Below, piece after piece: positions 1-9,208 of a stretch of 64,000 nt of DNA. Both the position numbers and the translations under genes were made by a program. Every line of letters starts with the position of its first letter. Positions within the stretch are counted from its first letter, which is position 1. Location of the stretch: positions 1 to 64,000 of the forward strand of contig DAOTVP010000116.1 of the NCBI GenBank assembly GCA_034436155.1, given 5' to 3'. This DNA is from GCA-2794515 sp034436155 (lineage in GTDB: Bacteria > Chloroflexota > Anaerolineae > Aggregatilineales > Phototrophicaceae). The notes under the pieces were generated by a model. It worked only from the letters and a program-made list of their open reading frames with translations. It was not told where the DNA came from and made no database searches.

Positions 1-2766
1 GCGAAAACAGCGTGGTGGGCATATACCCCCGACCAAATTTTAGCCGAATTCGATGTCGAATTGGCGCACGGGCTATCTGAACCCGTCATCCGCCAACGGC
101 GCGAGCGCGATGGCGCGAATGAACTGCCCGAAGAAGAAAAACCCACTTGGTATCAGGCGCTCATCAGCGCATTTCTCAGCGATCGGTTGGCGATCATCCT
201 GACCGCCGCGGCGATCTTGAGCGCGATTGTGCATATCAGCAAGGGCGAAATCAACGAATTGCAACAATCGGTCTGGATTATGGCGATTGTGATTTTCATG
301 ATTATGGTCGGGTATATCACCGATCGATCTGCCGATAACGCCCTGCAAAACCTGAAAAATATGCAAAAAGAGATGGCAAACGCCATTCGGGGCGGGCAAC
401 GGGTGACGATTGAGGCGAAAGAGCTGGTGGTTGGCGATGTGATCGAGCTGAAAACGGGCGATCGAGTCCCCGCCGATGCCCGCGTCATGCGCGAAAAAGA
501 TGCCATGGTCAACGAGGCGGTGCTGACGGGCGAATCGTTACCCATCCCCAAACAGAGCGCCCCATTGCCGGCAGAAACGCCTCTGGCAGAACGCGATAAC
601 ATGATTTTCACGGGGTCGTTCATGACCTCTGGCAACCTGACGGCGGTCGTGACCGCCACAGGCACGCATACTGAACTGGGCAAAATTTGGGAGAAATTGC
701 AACAGGCAGAAGCCACCGAGACCCCGCTCCAACGGCAACTCGACCAACTAGGCGACCTGCTCACCAAAGCCACCATCGTGCTATGCGTGCTGATTGTCCT
801 CATCTACGTGGTGTTCCAACAATACGACATCCTCACGGCGTTGTTGGTGGCGGTGGCGCTGGCGATCGCCTTCATCCCCGAAGCGTTGGGGGCGATTATC
901 ACCATCGCGCTGGCGCTAGGAACACGCGAGATGGTCAATAAAAAGGCGATCATCCGCAAACTCCGCGCCGCCGAAGGGCTAGGTAGCGTGAGCGTGATTT
1001 GTACCGATAAAACAGGCACGATTACGTTTGGGCAGATGAAAGCCACGCACATCTGGACGCACGAAACGGGCGATATCGACCTCGAAGCCACCGCTGACCG
1101 CGCTAAGGGCGATGATTTATCGCGCTTGATGGAGGTGGTGCGCTTGGCGAATAACCAATCGGATGCGTCGGAATTGGCGCTGGCGGATTTGGCGAAAATC
1201 GGCGGGCATCAAATCACGCCACAAGACGCGCAATCGCGGGCGCACGAATTTCCGTTCAGTAGCGCCAACAAATGGATGGGCGTGGTGCATCCGCACGCGG
1301 GGGATTATCATCTGTATATCAAAGGTGCGCCCGAAATTCTGCTCAGACGGTGCGATACATGGCACGCAAGCGCGGGCGATATGCCCCTGACGGATGACAT
1401 GCGCCACCAAATTGAGGCGCAAATCAAAGCGTATGCGCTGGAGGGGTATCGCGTGTTGGCGTTTATGGATAAATCGCTCTCGGCGGAGCAATACGAGGCG
1501 GGCGATTATGAACACAACGGGCTGACCTTCATCGGCTTGGTGGCGCTCTCAGACCCGCCCCGCCCCGAAGTGCGCGATACGGTAGACTTGCTGAACGGCG
1601 CACGCATCACCGCCAAAATGATCACGGGTGATAGACCCGATACGGCGGTCTCGATCGCCAAAGCGGTCAAACTCGCGCCAGAGGATGCCACCGAAGACTA
1701 CGCCGTGCGCGGGACGGTTCTGCACGAATGGATAAATAGCGCCAACGCCAAAATCGAGGCGGTCATCGCGGATCATCCCGAATGGACAGAGGATGAGAAA
1801 AAGCGCCTCCGCCATGATGTGACGGCATATTTTGAAGATTACCAAATCGACCGCATCAACGAGTCGAATGTGTTCGCCCGCGTCACACCCGAAGATAAGG
1901 TGGTGATCATCCAAGCCTTGCAACGGCGGGGCAAAATCGCCGCGATGGTCGGGGATGGGGTGAATGATGCCGCGGCGCTCAAACAAGCCGATGTCGGCAT
2001 TGCCATGGTCAACGGCGCAGACCTCGCCAAAAATGTGAGCGATGTCATCCTGACAGGCACATACAGCGCCATCGCCGCGGCGGTGCGCGTTGGGCGGACG
2101 ATTTTATACCGCGCACGGCTGTATACCCACGCCCTGCTGAGTACCAACGGCGCAGAGGTGGGGTTGTTCATCGTGGCGGCGTTGCTGGGTTGGGCGATTC
2201 CGCTCACGGCGTTGCAATTGCTGGTGATCAACCTGCTGGGCGATTCGTGGTTGAGCATCGCGCTCGCCACCGAAAAAGAAGAGCCGAATGTCATGCAAAA
2301 GCCGCCGCGCAAATCGGATGAGGCGGTCATCACCCGTTATATGTGGTGGAGCATCGGCTTGCAAAGCGTGTTGGTGACGATCCTGATGGCGATTGCCTTC
2401 TACGTCACGGGCGAACACGCCCTGAAAACGCTAGGGATGGATGCCGAAAGTGCGTTGGCGGTGCAACGGACTTCGATTTTCATCTTGTTCATGACGCAAA
2501 AAATTTTGCGGAGCGGGTTCACGGCACGCAGTTTGAGTTTTAACCTGTGGGAAATTGGGTTTTTCACCAACCGTTGGAGCATCATCGCGGTGTTCATCAC
2601 GTTGGGCATCTCGGTGGCGGCGATTTACGTGCTGAATATCGGCATGGTGCCTGTGCCAAATGAGACGTTGCCCCTGCTATTCGGCATGGGTCTGATTCCG
2701 CCCATCATCGAGGAGGCGGTCAAGTTTGCACGGCGCGGCGTGCGAATGAAAGACATGGCGAGGTGA
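1..2766 (+). CDS. Cation-transporting P-type ATPase (P2 type), 5' partial
   Basis: The reading frame is open from base 1 and gives a typical cation-ATPase N-terminus before the first possible start at 61, so the gene begins upstream of the window. Seen motifs are the actuator loop LTGES, the phosphorylation motif CTDKTGT, MITGDRPD, and the hinge GDGVNDAAALKQADVGIAM, with about ten membrane segments. It should couple ATP hydrolysis to cation export across the cytoplasmic membrane. Compared with SERCA-type Ca2+ pumps, the M4 Glu (IPEALG) and the M5 Asn and Glu (STNGAEV) are present, but the M6 motif reads NLLGDS, so the usual Thr before the Asp is Gly. M4 also has PEALG rather than PEGLP. The substrate (Ca2+, Na+ or another cation) therefore cannot be fixed. 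It runs convergently into the next gene. Confidence 0.93.
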   Translation, partial: AKTAWWAYTPDQILAEFDVELAHGLSEPVIRQRRERDGANELPEEEKPTWYQALISAFLSDRLAIILTAAAILSAIVHISKGEINELQQSVWIMAIVIFMIMVGYITDRSADNALQNLKNMQKEMANAIRGGQRVTIEAKELVVGDVIELKTGDRVPADARVMREKDAMVNEAVLTGESLPIPKQSAPLPAETPLAERDNMIFTGSFMTSGNLTAVVTATGTHTELGKIWEKLQQAEATETPLQRQLDQLGDLLTKATIVLCVLIVLIYVVFQQYDILTALLVAVALAIAFIPEALGAIITIALALGTREMVNKKAIIRKLRAAEGLGSVSVICTDKTGTITFGQMKATHIWTHETGDIDLEATADRAKGDDLSRLMEVVRLANNQSDASELALADLAKIGGHQITPQDAQSRAHEFPFSSANKWMGVVHPHAGDYHLYIKGAPEILLRRCDTWHASAGDMPLTDDMRHQIEAQIKAYALEGYRVLAFMDKSLSAEQYEAGDYEHNGLTFIGLVALSDPPRPEVRDTVDLLNGARITAKMITGDRPDTAVSIAKAVKLAPEDATEDYAVRGTVLHEWINSANAKIEAVIADHPEWTEDEKKRLRHDVTAYFEDYQIDRINESNVFARVTPEDKVVIIQALQRRGKIAAMVGDGVNDAAALKQADVGIAMVNGADLAKNVSDVILTGTYSAIAAAVRVGRTILYRARLYTHALLSTNGAEVGLFIVAALLGWAIPLTALQLLVINLLGDSWLSIALATEKEEPNVMQKPPRKSDEAVITRYMWWSIGLQSVLVTILMAIAFYVTGEHALKTLGMDAESALAVQRTSIFILFMTQKILRSGFTARSLSFNLWEIGFFTNRWSIIAVFITLGISVAAIYVLNIGMVPVPNETLPLLFGMGLIPPIIEEAVKFARRGVRMKDMAR

Positions 2767-2779
2767 TTCGGTTTTTCGA

Positions 2780-2811
2780 TGTAGGGGCGCGAGTTACAGC
2801 ACGCCCCTACA
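2780..2811. terminator. Hairpin between convergent genes
   Basis: A perfect 10-bp inverted repeat (TGTAGGGGCG with CGCCCCTACA, 12-nt loop) lies between the stop of the P-type ATPase and the end of the opposing 140-aa gene. There is no T-run, so a terminator role is only suggested by position. The GTAGGGGCG arm recurs in other intergenic repeats of the window. Confidence 0.4.
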
Positions 2812-2822
2812 CCAATCGTCAT

Positions 2823-3245
2823 TTACAACCCCAATTTTTCCTTGAGGAAATCGAGGAAGTAGCTTTCGTGGTCATCGATTTTTTTGCCCATGCCAAATAA
2901 GCCAGAGCCACTCGCGCCCGCCACCGCTTCGGCTAATCCATAGATGAATTGGCGCACCTGATTGCCCGCCTCATCCATCGGCAAGGCTTGCCCCAGGTTG
3001 CCCATCGCCTCGAATAAATCATTCGGATTGTTGAACGGCGCGGGTGATTGCAAAAAGTCGCCACGGAGCAAATTGGGGAGCAATTGTTGAACGAGGGCGT
3101 TCCCCGCGAACAAATCGCCCGCTTTCGTCAGATATTGGGTGAAGGCGGTCATCTCGCGGGCGCGTCCGATGATGCCCGACTCGCCCGAATTGAGGACACC
3201 ATCCAGAATGCCGCGGATGGTGGTGGTCATATCTTGTACATTCAT
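2823..3245 (-). CDS. Uncharacterised 140-aa cytoplasmic protein
   Basis: No family was recognised. The product is 140 aa, mostly helical in composition, with no signal peptide or membrane span and a glycine-rich patch (AGASGSGLFGMGKK) about 30 residues before the C-terminus. It starts 5 bp after the mscL stop on the same strand. An AAAGG ribosome binding site lies in the last codons of mscL, so the two are probably one transcript and translationally linked. A second in-frame ATG six codons in (MTTTIRG) is an alternative start. A function near MscL, such as stress or membrane tension, is guesswork from position only. Confidence 0.7.
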   Translation of the reverse strand: MNVQDMTTTIRGILDGVLNSGESGIIGRAREMTAFTQYLTKAGDLFAGNALVQQLLPNLLRGDFLQSPAPFNNPNDLFEAMGNLGQALPMDEAGNQVRQFIYGLAEAVAGASGSGLFGMGKKIDDHESYFLDFLKEKLGL

Positions 3246-3250
3246 GTCGG

Positions 3251-3691
3251 TTAGCCTTTCGCTGGGGTATCATATTTTTCGGATGGCGGATTATCGCCCC
3301 TTGCCCCGCTCATCTGGTCGAGCGTGGCGTTGAGTTTGGTCAATGCCTGAAGCGTCAATTCTTCGGTGGTGGGCGCGGCTGGTGTGGCGGGCGCTTCGGC
3401 TTTCGGCTGGCTCATGCGGTTGATGGTGCGTATCAACAGGAACACCACAAAGGCGATGATTAAAAATTGCACCACGGCATCGATGAACGCGCCAATGCGG
3501 ATTTGCGCCTCGCCGATGGTGATGAACAACGCCGAAAAGCTGATTTGCCCGATGATGATGCCCAAAATCGGCATGATCAAGTCGCTGACGAGGCTGTTGA
3601 CGATGGCGGTGAACGCCGCGCCGATGATGATCCCCACCGCAAGGTCGATGACGTTGCCACGGGCGATAAATTCACGAAATTCTTTTATCAT
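3251..3691 (-). CDS. mscL: Large-conductance mechanosensitive channel
   Basis: Homopentameric inner-membrane channel that opens under membrane tension to release osmolytes on hypo-osmotic shock. The start at 3691 (MIKEFREFIARG) is preferred over an upstream ATG because AGGAG lies 7 to 8 nt before it; this gives 146 aa, the normal family length. Visible features are the short N-terminal helix, TM1 (NVIDLAVGIIIGAAFTAIV) with the Gly-rich pore-lining pattern, a periplasmic loop, TM2 (VQFLIIAFVVFLLIRTINRM) and a charged, Pro/Ala-rich C-terminal helix. It leads a two-gene unit with the 140-aa protein downstream. Confidence 0.95.
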   Translation of the reverse strand: MIKEFREFIARGNVIDLAVGIIIGAAFTAIVNSLVSDLIMPILGIIIGQISFSALFITIGEAQIRIGAFIDAVVQFLIIAFVVFLLIRTINRMSQPKAEAPATPAAPTTEELTLQALTKLNATLDQMSGARGDNPPSEKYDTPAKG

Positions 3692-3855
3692 AGGGATTTC
3701 TCCTGTGTTACACATTGAAATGTTCAGTTTACTATAACACCATTCGGGGATTTGTGCTAATGGTTCGTTCTCGCCAGAGGCTCAAAGCCTCTGGCTATTC
3801 GCATATCAGAAGCCCCGTAATGCGGGTTAGTTTTTTAATATGGCGTATAATTTTG

Positions 3856-3891
3856 TGGCTGACATACGAGGCTAAAGCCTCTAGTCAGCCA
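3856..3891 (-). repeat. Two-tier hairpin repeat, copy 1
   Basis: Outer arms TGGCTGAC and GTCAGCCA (8 bp perfect) enclose ATAC, an inner helix GAGGCT with AGCCTC (loop AA), then TA. In reverse orientation this is the family pattern arm, TA, inner hairpin, GTAT, arm. Confidence 0.75.
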
Positions 3892-3920
3892 TTACACCCC
3901 TAAAATAAGGCTATGTGTAA

Positions 3921-3953
3921 TGGACGACTAGCCCGCAGGGCGTATGTCGTCCA
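3921..3953 (+). repeat. Two-tier hairpin repeat, copy 2
   Basis: Outer arms TGGACGAC and GTCGTCCA (8 bp perfect), TA on the left, inner helix GCCC with GGGC (loop GCA), GTAT on the right. Both helices differ in sequence from copy 1 yet stay paired. Confidence 0.75.
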
Positions 3954-4335
3954 CCGCTATACACCGCCTTTATTTACTAACTTGCAAATGGAGAGGGGAC
4001 TTTTTTTCACGGGAAATGGTGTTTTCTCCACGGTGTTGTAGGGGCGACCTAGTGGGTCGTCCCGCGAGGACACGCAGAAAGGCTTGTCCGTAGTTGTTTT
4101 GCCTCACTTTGTATCGTCAATGGCTTTCGCTGAGGGTTCTAGTCGCACGAAGCGCACTAAAGGCGCTAAAATGCACCTTCAAAATTGGATTGCTCCTCAA
4201 AATGAGGCAAGTATAGCCCCTTTAGTGGGCTTCCGAAATCGAATAGCTAGGGGTTTTGAACCCCTAGCGAGGTATAAACTACGGACAAGCCTAGAAGCGC
4301 GTCCGTACAAGTCACGGGAATTTTGAAGCCCGTAC

Positions 4336-4371
4336 TGGCGGATTAGAGGCTTTAGCCTCGTATATCCGCCA
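4336..4371 (+). repeat. Two-tier hairpin repeat, copy 3
   Basis: Outer arms TGGCGGAT and ATCCGCCA, TA, inner helix GAGGCT with AGCCTC (loop TT), GTAT. All 14 base pairs are Watson-Crick. Confidence 0.75.
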
Positions 4372-4507
4372 TAAAATAATTGGATGCGATTGCCCTAAGG
4401 GACTTCAATCGCCACGACCACCATCACAAAATGCCCCATGCGGATGTATCCCTGCCGCAACCAATTAACACATATCCACCATTATACCCCAACTTTGAAC
4501 CTCCCCC

Positions 4508-4544
4508 ACCCCAACTCATGACGACCCTCATGCGAATAGGGGAT
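4508..4544 (+). repeat. 37-bp direct repeat, left copy
   Basis: Begins ACCCCAACTCATGACG and ends GAATAGGGGAT. It matches 5010-5046 with one substitution (CATGCG against CATACG). The two copies bracket the damaged DUF433 gene, as flanks of an inserted or duplicated segment would. Confidence 0.8.
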
Positions 4545-4620
4545 TATTATCTATACCCACATCACTTCATTCGCAAGCCTCGTAGAATATTGCCGTTAAA
4601 ATTTTCATCCGCCCAAAATT

Positions 4621-4970
4621 TCATACATCATCTGCTGTGCGCTCTGCGATGCGCTTGAGCAATTTTTCTTTGGTCAGCACATGGTCGGGAAAATCGGCTT
4701 CAAATTTACGTCGGATGGCTTCGGCTTGGGCTTTGCGGTCTGCCAAATACGCATCTACCGCCTCACGATTGGCGAGATAATAGGCAATCACATGGGATAC
4801 ATCGCTCACGGTCAAGGTATTGTCTGCCTCGACAATCTGTTCGGGCGATAACCCGCGCAGATATTCGCCGATGACAATATCCAACAACACGCGGGTATTG
4901 CCAACGCGCCACGCCCCTGTTTCATCTCAGCGCAAGGGACGGTTAACGGGTGTGGGGTTCAGGTGGTCAT
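4621..4970 (-). pseudogene. DUF433-family protein with damaged N-terminus
   Basis: The frame from 4926 down to 4621 encodes a DUF433-like small protein: DETGAWRVGNTRVLLDIV, then EYLRGLSPEQIVEA, VSDVSHVIAYYLANREAV and a charged C-terminal helix. DUF433 proteins are often antitoxin-like or DNA-binding partners; no toxin gene is adjacent. The expected start, ATGACCACC at 4970, runs into TGA at 4961-4959, and the reading needed for DETGAW is in another frame and preceded by TGA at 4929-4927. The N-terminus therefore carries at least a nonsense change and a frameshift. Translation could only restart at internal GTG codons (for example 4890, giving 89 aa), removing part of the conserved GNTRV region. 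Probably decayed. Confidence 0.65.
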
Positions 4971-5009
4971 GCTTTTTTATCCTCATGTTGTATCACATAG
5001 CTCTATTAT

Positions 5010-5046
5010 ACCCCAACTCATGACGACCCTCATACGAATAGGGGAT
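5010..5046 (+). repeat. 37-bp direct repeat, right copy
   Basis: Second copy of the repeat at 4508-4544, same orientation, 36 of 37 bases identical. It lies just upstream of the PFOR gene region. Confidence 0.8.
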
Positions 5047-5163
5047 GAATTTCACCTGTGGAAGCGCGTGAAGGGTGGTATCGTAAAGGTGTAATCATCA
5101 TCCGTAGGGACGCGATGAATCGCGTCCGTACACATGCTCATGAAGAAACTGGAGAAATGTCTC

Positions 5164-8100
5164 ATGAAAGCACCTGAATTTATGACGCTGGATACCAACG
5201 AAGCGGTCGCACGAATCGCCTATAAGCTGAGTGAAGTCATCGCAATTTATCCGATTACGCCGTCATCGCCGATGGGCGAATGGGCAGATGCGTGGTCTGC
5301 CGTTGACGAAAAGAATATCTGGAACACCACGCCCGCCGTCATCGAGATGCAAAGCGAAGGCGGGGCGGCGGGCGCGATTCACGGCGCGTTGCAAACGGGT
5401 TCGCTCACCACGACCTTCACCGCCTCGCAGGGGTTGTTGCTGATGTTGCCGAATTTTTATAAAATCGCGGGCGAGCTGACCAGCGCGGTGTTCCACATTG
5501 CGGCGCGGTCGCTGGCGGCGCAGGGGTTATCGATTTTCGGCGATCATAGCGATGTGATGGCGGCGCGTGGCACGGGCTTCGCCTTGCTCGCATCCAATTC
5601 GGTGCAAGAGGCGCAAGATCTGGCGCTGATCGCCCATGCCGCCACGCTGAAGGCGCGGGTGCCATTTTTACACTTCTTCGATGGCTTCCGCACCTCGCAC
5701 GAGGTCAATAAAATTGCGCTACTGGATGATGACACCATCCGCGCCATGATTGACGATGAACTGGTATTCGCGCATCGCCAACGCGCCCTCACGCCCGATA
5801 AGCCCGTGATACGCGGGACGGCGCAAAACCCGGATGTGTATTTTCAGGCGCGTGAAACGGTCAATCCGTATTATCTGGCGTGTCCGAGTATTGTCGCCGA
5901 GACGATGCAACGTTTTGGCGACCTGACGGGGCGGTACTATCACCTATACGAGTATCACGGCGCAGAAGATGCCGAGCGCGTGATCGTCATCATGGGCAGT
6001 GGCGCAGAGGCGACCCACGAAACGGTGGATTATCTGAACGGGCAAGGCGAAAAAGTCGGCGTGTTAAAAGTGCGGTTGTACCGTCCGTTTGACCTGAAAG
6101 GGTTTATCGATGCCATGCCGACATCGGTCAAGCGGATAGCCGTGTTAGACCGCACCAAAGAACCAGGGAGCGCGGGCGAGCCGTTGTATCTGGATGTGGT
6201 GGATGCCTATCACGAAGCGTATAGCGAGGGGTATATCGCCAGCCTGCCGCGCATCATCGGCGGGCGCTACGGGTTATCGTCTAAAGAATTCAACCCCGCC
6301 ATGATCAAGGGGATTTTCGATCATCTGAGCGAAGAGCGCCTGAAGAATCATTTCACCATCGGCATCGAGGACGATTTGACGCATACCAGCCTTCCTTATA
6401 ATAGGGATTTCAACCTGCCCGATAGCGATGTGACCCGCGCCCTGTTTTACGGGTTGGGGGCGGATGGAACGGTGGGGGCGAATAAAAATTCGATTAAGAT
6501 CATCGGCGAAAACACGCCGAATTACGCGCAAGGTTATTTTGTGTACGACTCGAAAAAATCGGGCAGTATGACCATCTCGCATTTGCGCTTCGGTCCGAGA
6601 CCGATCCGCTCGACATATTTGCTGACACGGGCGAATTTTGTGGCGTGCCATGTGCCGATTTTCCTCGAAAAATACGACATGCTCGACATCATCGAAGAAG
6701 GCGGGACGTTCTTGCTGAATACCATGCACAGCCCCGATACGGTGTGGGATACGCTCCCGCAACGGGTGCAAGAGCGCATCATCGGCAAAAAATTACGCTT
6801 TTATGTGATAGATGCTTACAAAGTGGCGCGTGCGGTGGGGATGGGCAACCGCATCAACACGGTGATGCAGGTGTGCTTCTTCGCCATTTCGGGCGTGTTG
6901 CCCAAAGAGGAGGCGATCGAGGCGATTAAAAATTCGATTCGTAAAACCTACGGCAACAAAGGCGATAAAATTGTGCAGATGAATCTGGATGCGGTGGATA
7001 ACACGCTGGCATTTTTGTATGAGGTGAGCGTCCCCGCACAGATCACCAGTCGCAAGCCGATGCTCGCGCCGATGAGCGCCGATGCGCCCGTGTTTGTGCG
7101 CGAGGTGCTGGGGATGATGACGGCGGGCAAAGGCGACCTCATCCCCGTCAGCCAACTGCCCAACGATGGCACGTATCCGACAGGGACAACGCAATACGAG
7201 AAGCGCAATTTGGCGCACGAAATCCCCGTGTGGGATACACAGGTGTGTATCCAATGCGGAAAATGCGCGTTTGTGTGTCCTCATGCCGTGATTCGCATCA
7301 AGACGTATGATGAAGCCTATCTGAAAGACGCGCCCGACACCTTTAAGCATACCGACTCGAAAGATTTCCCAGGACAACAATACACCATCCAAGTCGCGCC
7401 AGAAGATTGCACGGCGTGCGGGATTTGCGTGGAGGTCTGCCCTGCCAAGAATAAATCGGCAGTCGGACAAAAAGCCATCAACATGCGCCCGCAAGCCGAC
7501 TTGCTCGAAGCAGAACGCGCCAATTGGCAATTCTTCGTGGGCATTCCAGAGGCGAATCGGGCGCACATCAAGGTGAATAGCATCCGCCAGCAACAACTCC
7601 AACAACCGTTGTTCGAGTTTTCGGGCGCGTGTTCGGGATGTGGCGAAACGCCGTATCTCAAACTGGCGACACAACTATTTGGCGATCGGATGATCGTCGC
7701 CAACGCCACAGGGTGTTCATCGATTTACGGCGGGAACTTGCCGACTACGCCGTGGTCGCATAACGCCGATGGGCGCGGACCGGCGTGGGCGAATTCGCTG
7801 TTTGAAGATAACGCCGAATTCGGCTTGGGGATGCGCGTGTCGTTGGATAAAAAAGCGAGTTACGCCCGCGAATTATTGACCGAATTGGTCGGTGATTTGG
7901 GCGATCAATTGGTGGAAAGCATCCTCAACGCCGACCAGCGCGATGAGGCGGGCATCTATGAGCAACGGGAACGGGTGGCATTGCTCAAATCGCGCTTATC
8001 GGCGATGAAGCCCACACCGACCATCGCGCAATTGTTGAGCGTTGCCGACTACTTGGTGAAGAAAAGCCTGTGGATCATCGGCGGGGATGGTTGGGCATAC

Positions 8101-8721
8101 GACATCGGGTACGGCGGTCTGGATCACGTCCTCGCCAGTGGGCGCGATGTGAATATCCTCGTGCTGGATACGGAAGTGTATTCCAACACGGGGGGACAAG
8201 CCAGCAAATCGACACCCCGCGCCGCGGTGGCGAAATTCGCGGCGGGTGGCAAGCCCGCTCGTAAGAAAGATTTGGGCATGATGGCGATGACCTACGGCAA
8301 TGTGTATGTTGCCAGCGTGGCGATGGGCGCGAAAGATGAGCATACGCTACGGGCGTTCCTCGAAGCCGAAGCGCACAACGGACCCTCGCTGATTATCGCC
8401 TATAGTCATTGCATCGCGCATGGCATCAACATGACCACCGCCATGACCAACCAAAAATTGGCGGTCGAGACGGGTCAGTGGTTGCTGTATCGGCATAATC
8501 CCAATTTAATCGCCGAAGGCAAAAATCCGTTGCAGTTGGATAGTCGCCCACCGAAAGGCAAATTGGCGGATTATTTCAACCTAGAAAATCGGTTCAAGAT
8601 GTTGATGCAAGCCGATCCGCAAACGGCGCGGCAATTGTTAGCCGAAGCCGAGCTGGATATTCAGAGCCGTTGGGCGCTGTATGAATACATGGCGAATCGC
8701 CCGTACGGGGTGGCGGAATAG
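5164..8721 (+). CDS. nifJ: Pyruvate:ferredoxin (flavodoxin) oxidoreductase, homodimeric type
   Basis: Oxidatively decarboxylates pyruvate with CoA to acetyl-CoA and CO2, passing electrons to ferredoxin or flavodoxin; a cytoplasmic anaerobic enzyme. ATG at 5164 (MKAPEFMTLDTNEAVA) is favoured because GGAG lies 9 nt upstream; the product is 1185 aa, normal for the single-chain type. Domain order: pyrimidine-binding domain with YPITPSSPMGEWAD and EGGAAGAIHGALQTG, the domain II/gamma regions, two [4Fe-4S] ferredoxin motifs (CIQCGKCAFVCP and CTACGICVEVCP), then the TPP domain with CSGCGETPY, ATGCSSIYGG, GDGWAYDIGYGG and DTEVYSNTGGQ that bind the proximal cluster, Mg2+ and TPP. It appears monocistronic, with a repeat-derived hairpin cluster after the stop. 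It implies at least facultatively anaerobic metabolism. Confidence 0.97.
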   Translation: MKAPEFMTLDTNEAVARIAYKLSEVIAIYPITPSSPMGEWADAWSAVDEKNIWNTTPAVIEMQSEGGAAGAIHGALQTGSLTTTFTASQGLLLMLPNFYKIAGELTSAVFHIAARSLAAQGLSIFGDHSDVMAARGTGFALLASNSVQEAQDLALIAHAATLKARVPFLHFFDGFRTSHEVNKIALLDDDTIRAMIDDELVFAHRQRALTPDKPVIRGTAQNPDVYFQARETVNPYYLACPSIVAETMQRFGDLTGRYYHLYEYHGAEDAERVIVIMGSGAEATHETVDYLNGQGEKVGVLKVRLYRPFDLKGFIDAMPTSVKRIAVLDRTKEPGSAGEPLYLDVVDAYHEAYSEGYIASLPRIIGGRYGLSSKEFNPAMIKGIFDHLSEERLKNHFTIGIEDDLTHTSLPYNRDFNLPDSDVTRALFYGLGADGTVGANKNSIKIIGENTPNYAQGYFVYDSKKSGSMTISHLRFGPRPIRSTYLLTRANFVACHVPIFLEKYDMLDIIEEGGTFLLNTMHSPDTVWDTLPQRVQERIIGKKLRFYVIDAYKVARAVGMGNRINTVMQVCFFAISGVLPKEEAIEAIKNSIRKTYGNKGDKIVQMNLDAVDNTLAFLYEVSVPAQITSRKPMLAPMSADAPVFVREVLGMMTAGKGDLIPVSQLPNDGTYPTGTTQYEKRNLAHEIPVWDTQVCIQCGKCAFVCPHAVIRIKTYDEAYLKDAPDTFKHTDSKDFPGQQYTIQVAPEDCTACGICVEVCPAKNKSAVGQKAINMRPQADLLEAERANWQFFVGIPEANRAHIKVNSIRQQQLQQPLFEFSGACSGCGETPYLKLATQLFGDRMIVANATGCSSIYGGNLPTTPWSHNADGRGPAWANSLFEDNAEFGLGMRVSLDKKASYARELLTELVGDLGDQLVESILNADQRDEAGIYEQRERVALLKSRLSAMKPTPTIAQLLSVADYLVKKSLWIIGGDGWAYDIGYGGLDHVLASGRDVNILVLDTEVYSNTGGQASKSTPRAAVAKFAAGGKPARKKDLGMMAMTYGNVYVASVAMGAKDEHTLRAFLEAEAHNGPSLIIAYSHCIAHGINMTTAMTNQKLAVETGQWLLYRHNPNLIAEGKNPLQLDSRPPKGKLADYFNLENRFKMLMQADPQTARQLLAEAELDIQSRWALYEYMANRPYGVAE

Positions 8722-8728
8722 GGTGTTG

Positions 8729-8837
8729 ACCCCACCCCCTAACCCCCTCCCCATTTTATGGAGAGGGGGAACACCATTAGATTGGTGTTACTCCCTTCCC
8801 CTACGAAGTGGGGGAAGGGTCGGGGATGGGGGTGGCG
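8729..8837 (+). repeat. Post-gene C/G hairpin repeats (two units) with a small hairpin between
   Basis: One unit of the family with CCCCTCCCC and GGAGAGGGG arms (8730-8770), an AACACCA/TGGTGTT hairpin (8770-8789), and one unit with CCTTCCCC and GGGGAAGGG arms followed by GGGGATGGGGG (8791-8836). It lies directly after the PFOR stop and may act in termination or mRNA stability. Confidence 0.6.
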
Positions 8838-9111
8838 GAGTGCCTATGGCGCGGAGAGATAAGTATTTTTTGCGCGTTGTGAAGGCAAGAATGATGCCCA
8901 ATCGCCCGAAAATCGTGCCAATGCGAAACTCGTCTTGACAAATCTTTACAAATCGCCATTTTTGTATTAGCAAACACTTTTTATCCCAAATTTGGGATAT
9001 TTGTAAGCGCATTATTATACCAAAATATGCCGAAACTCACCCCACTTTTTTGACGGTGATCGAGTTTCGCATTTTTGGCATGTTATGCCCATTTTCAGCC
9101 GATTTTTGGGT

Positions 9112-9141
9112 TTGCGTGTCAAAATCAAATTGTGTTATAAT
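9112..9141 (+). promoter_or_regulatory. Candidate sigma-70 promoter of the CRISPR-like leader
   Basis: TTGCGT at 9112-9117 and a consensus TATAAT at 9136-9141 with an 18-bp spacer, in AT-rich sequence. A transcript would start near 9148, about 60 nt before the first repeat, and run into the array. Confidence 0.55.
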
Positions 9142-9208
9142 GCGTTTTAAGCGATTATTTTGATGTGTGAGGATATAAATGACCTTTTTCGCGTCAAAAT
9201 CATGAGCG

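Larger units (their letters stand above)
3692..4620. other. Repeat-rich intergenic region without a credible gene
   Basis: About 930 bp packed with hairpin repeats rather than coding sequence. It holds three copies of the TA/GTAT two-tier hairpin family (3856, 3921, 4336), a CCAGAGGCT/AGCCTCTGG hairpin near 3780, a GTAGGGGCGACC-type element near 4038, a GGGGTT/AACCCC hairpin near 4250 and the first copy of a 37-bp direct repeat at 4508. Short open frames here read across these repeats and show no protein-like composition. Confidence 0.7.
8722..9208. other. Gap after PFOR: repeat cluster, then AT-rich leader
   Basis: The first 120 bp are C/G-rich hairpin repeats. From about 8930 the sequence becomes AT-rich without a credible gene, contains a promoter-like element at 9112-9141, and leads into the CRISPR-like repeats. 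Confidence 0.6.

Noticed and set aside
3715..4658. Several 60-90 codon frames in the gap after mscL
   Set aside because: They read through hairpin repeats and lack ribosome binding sites or protein-like sequence.
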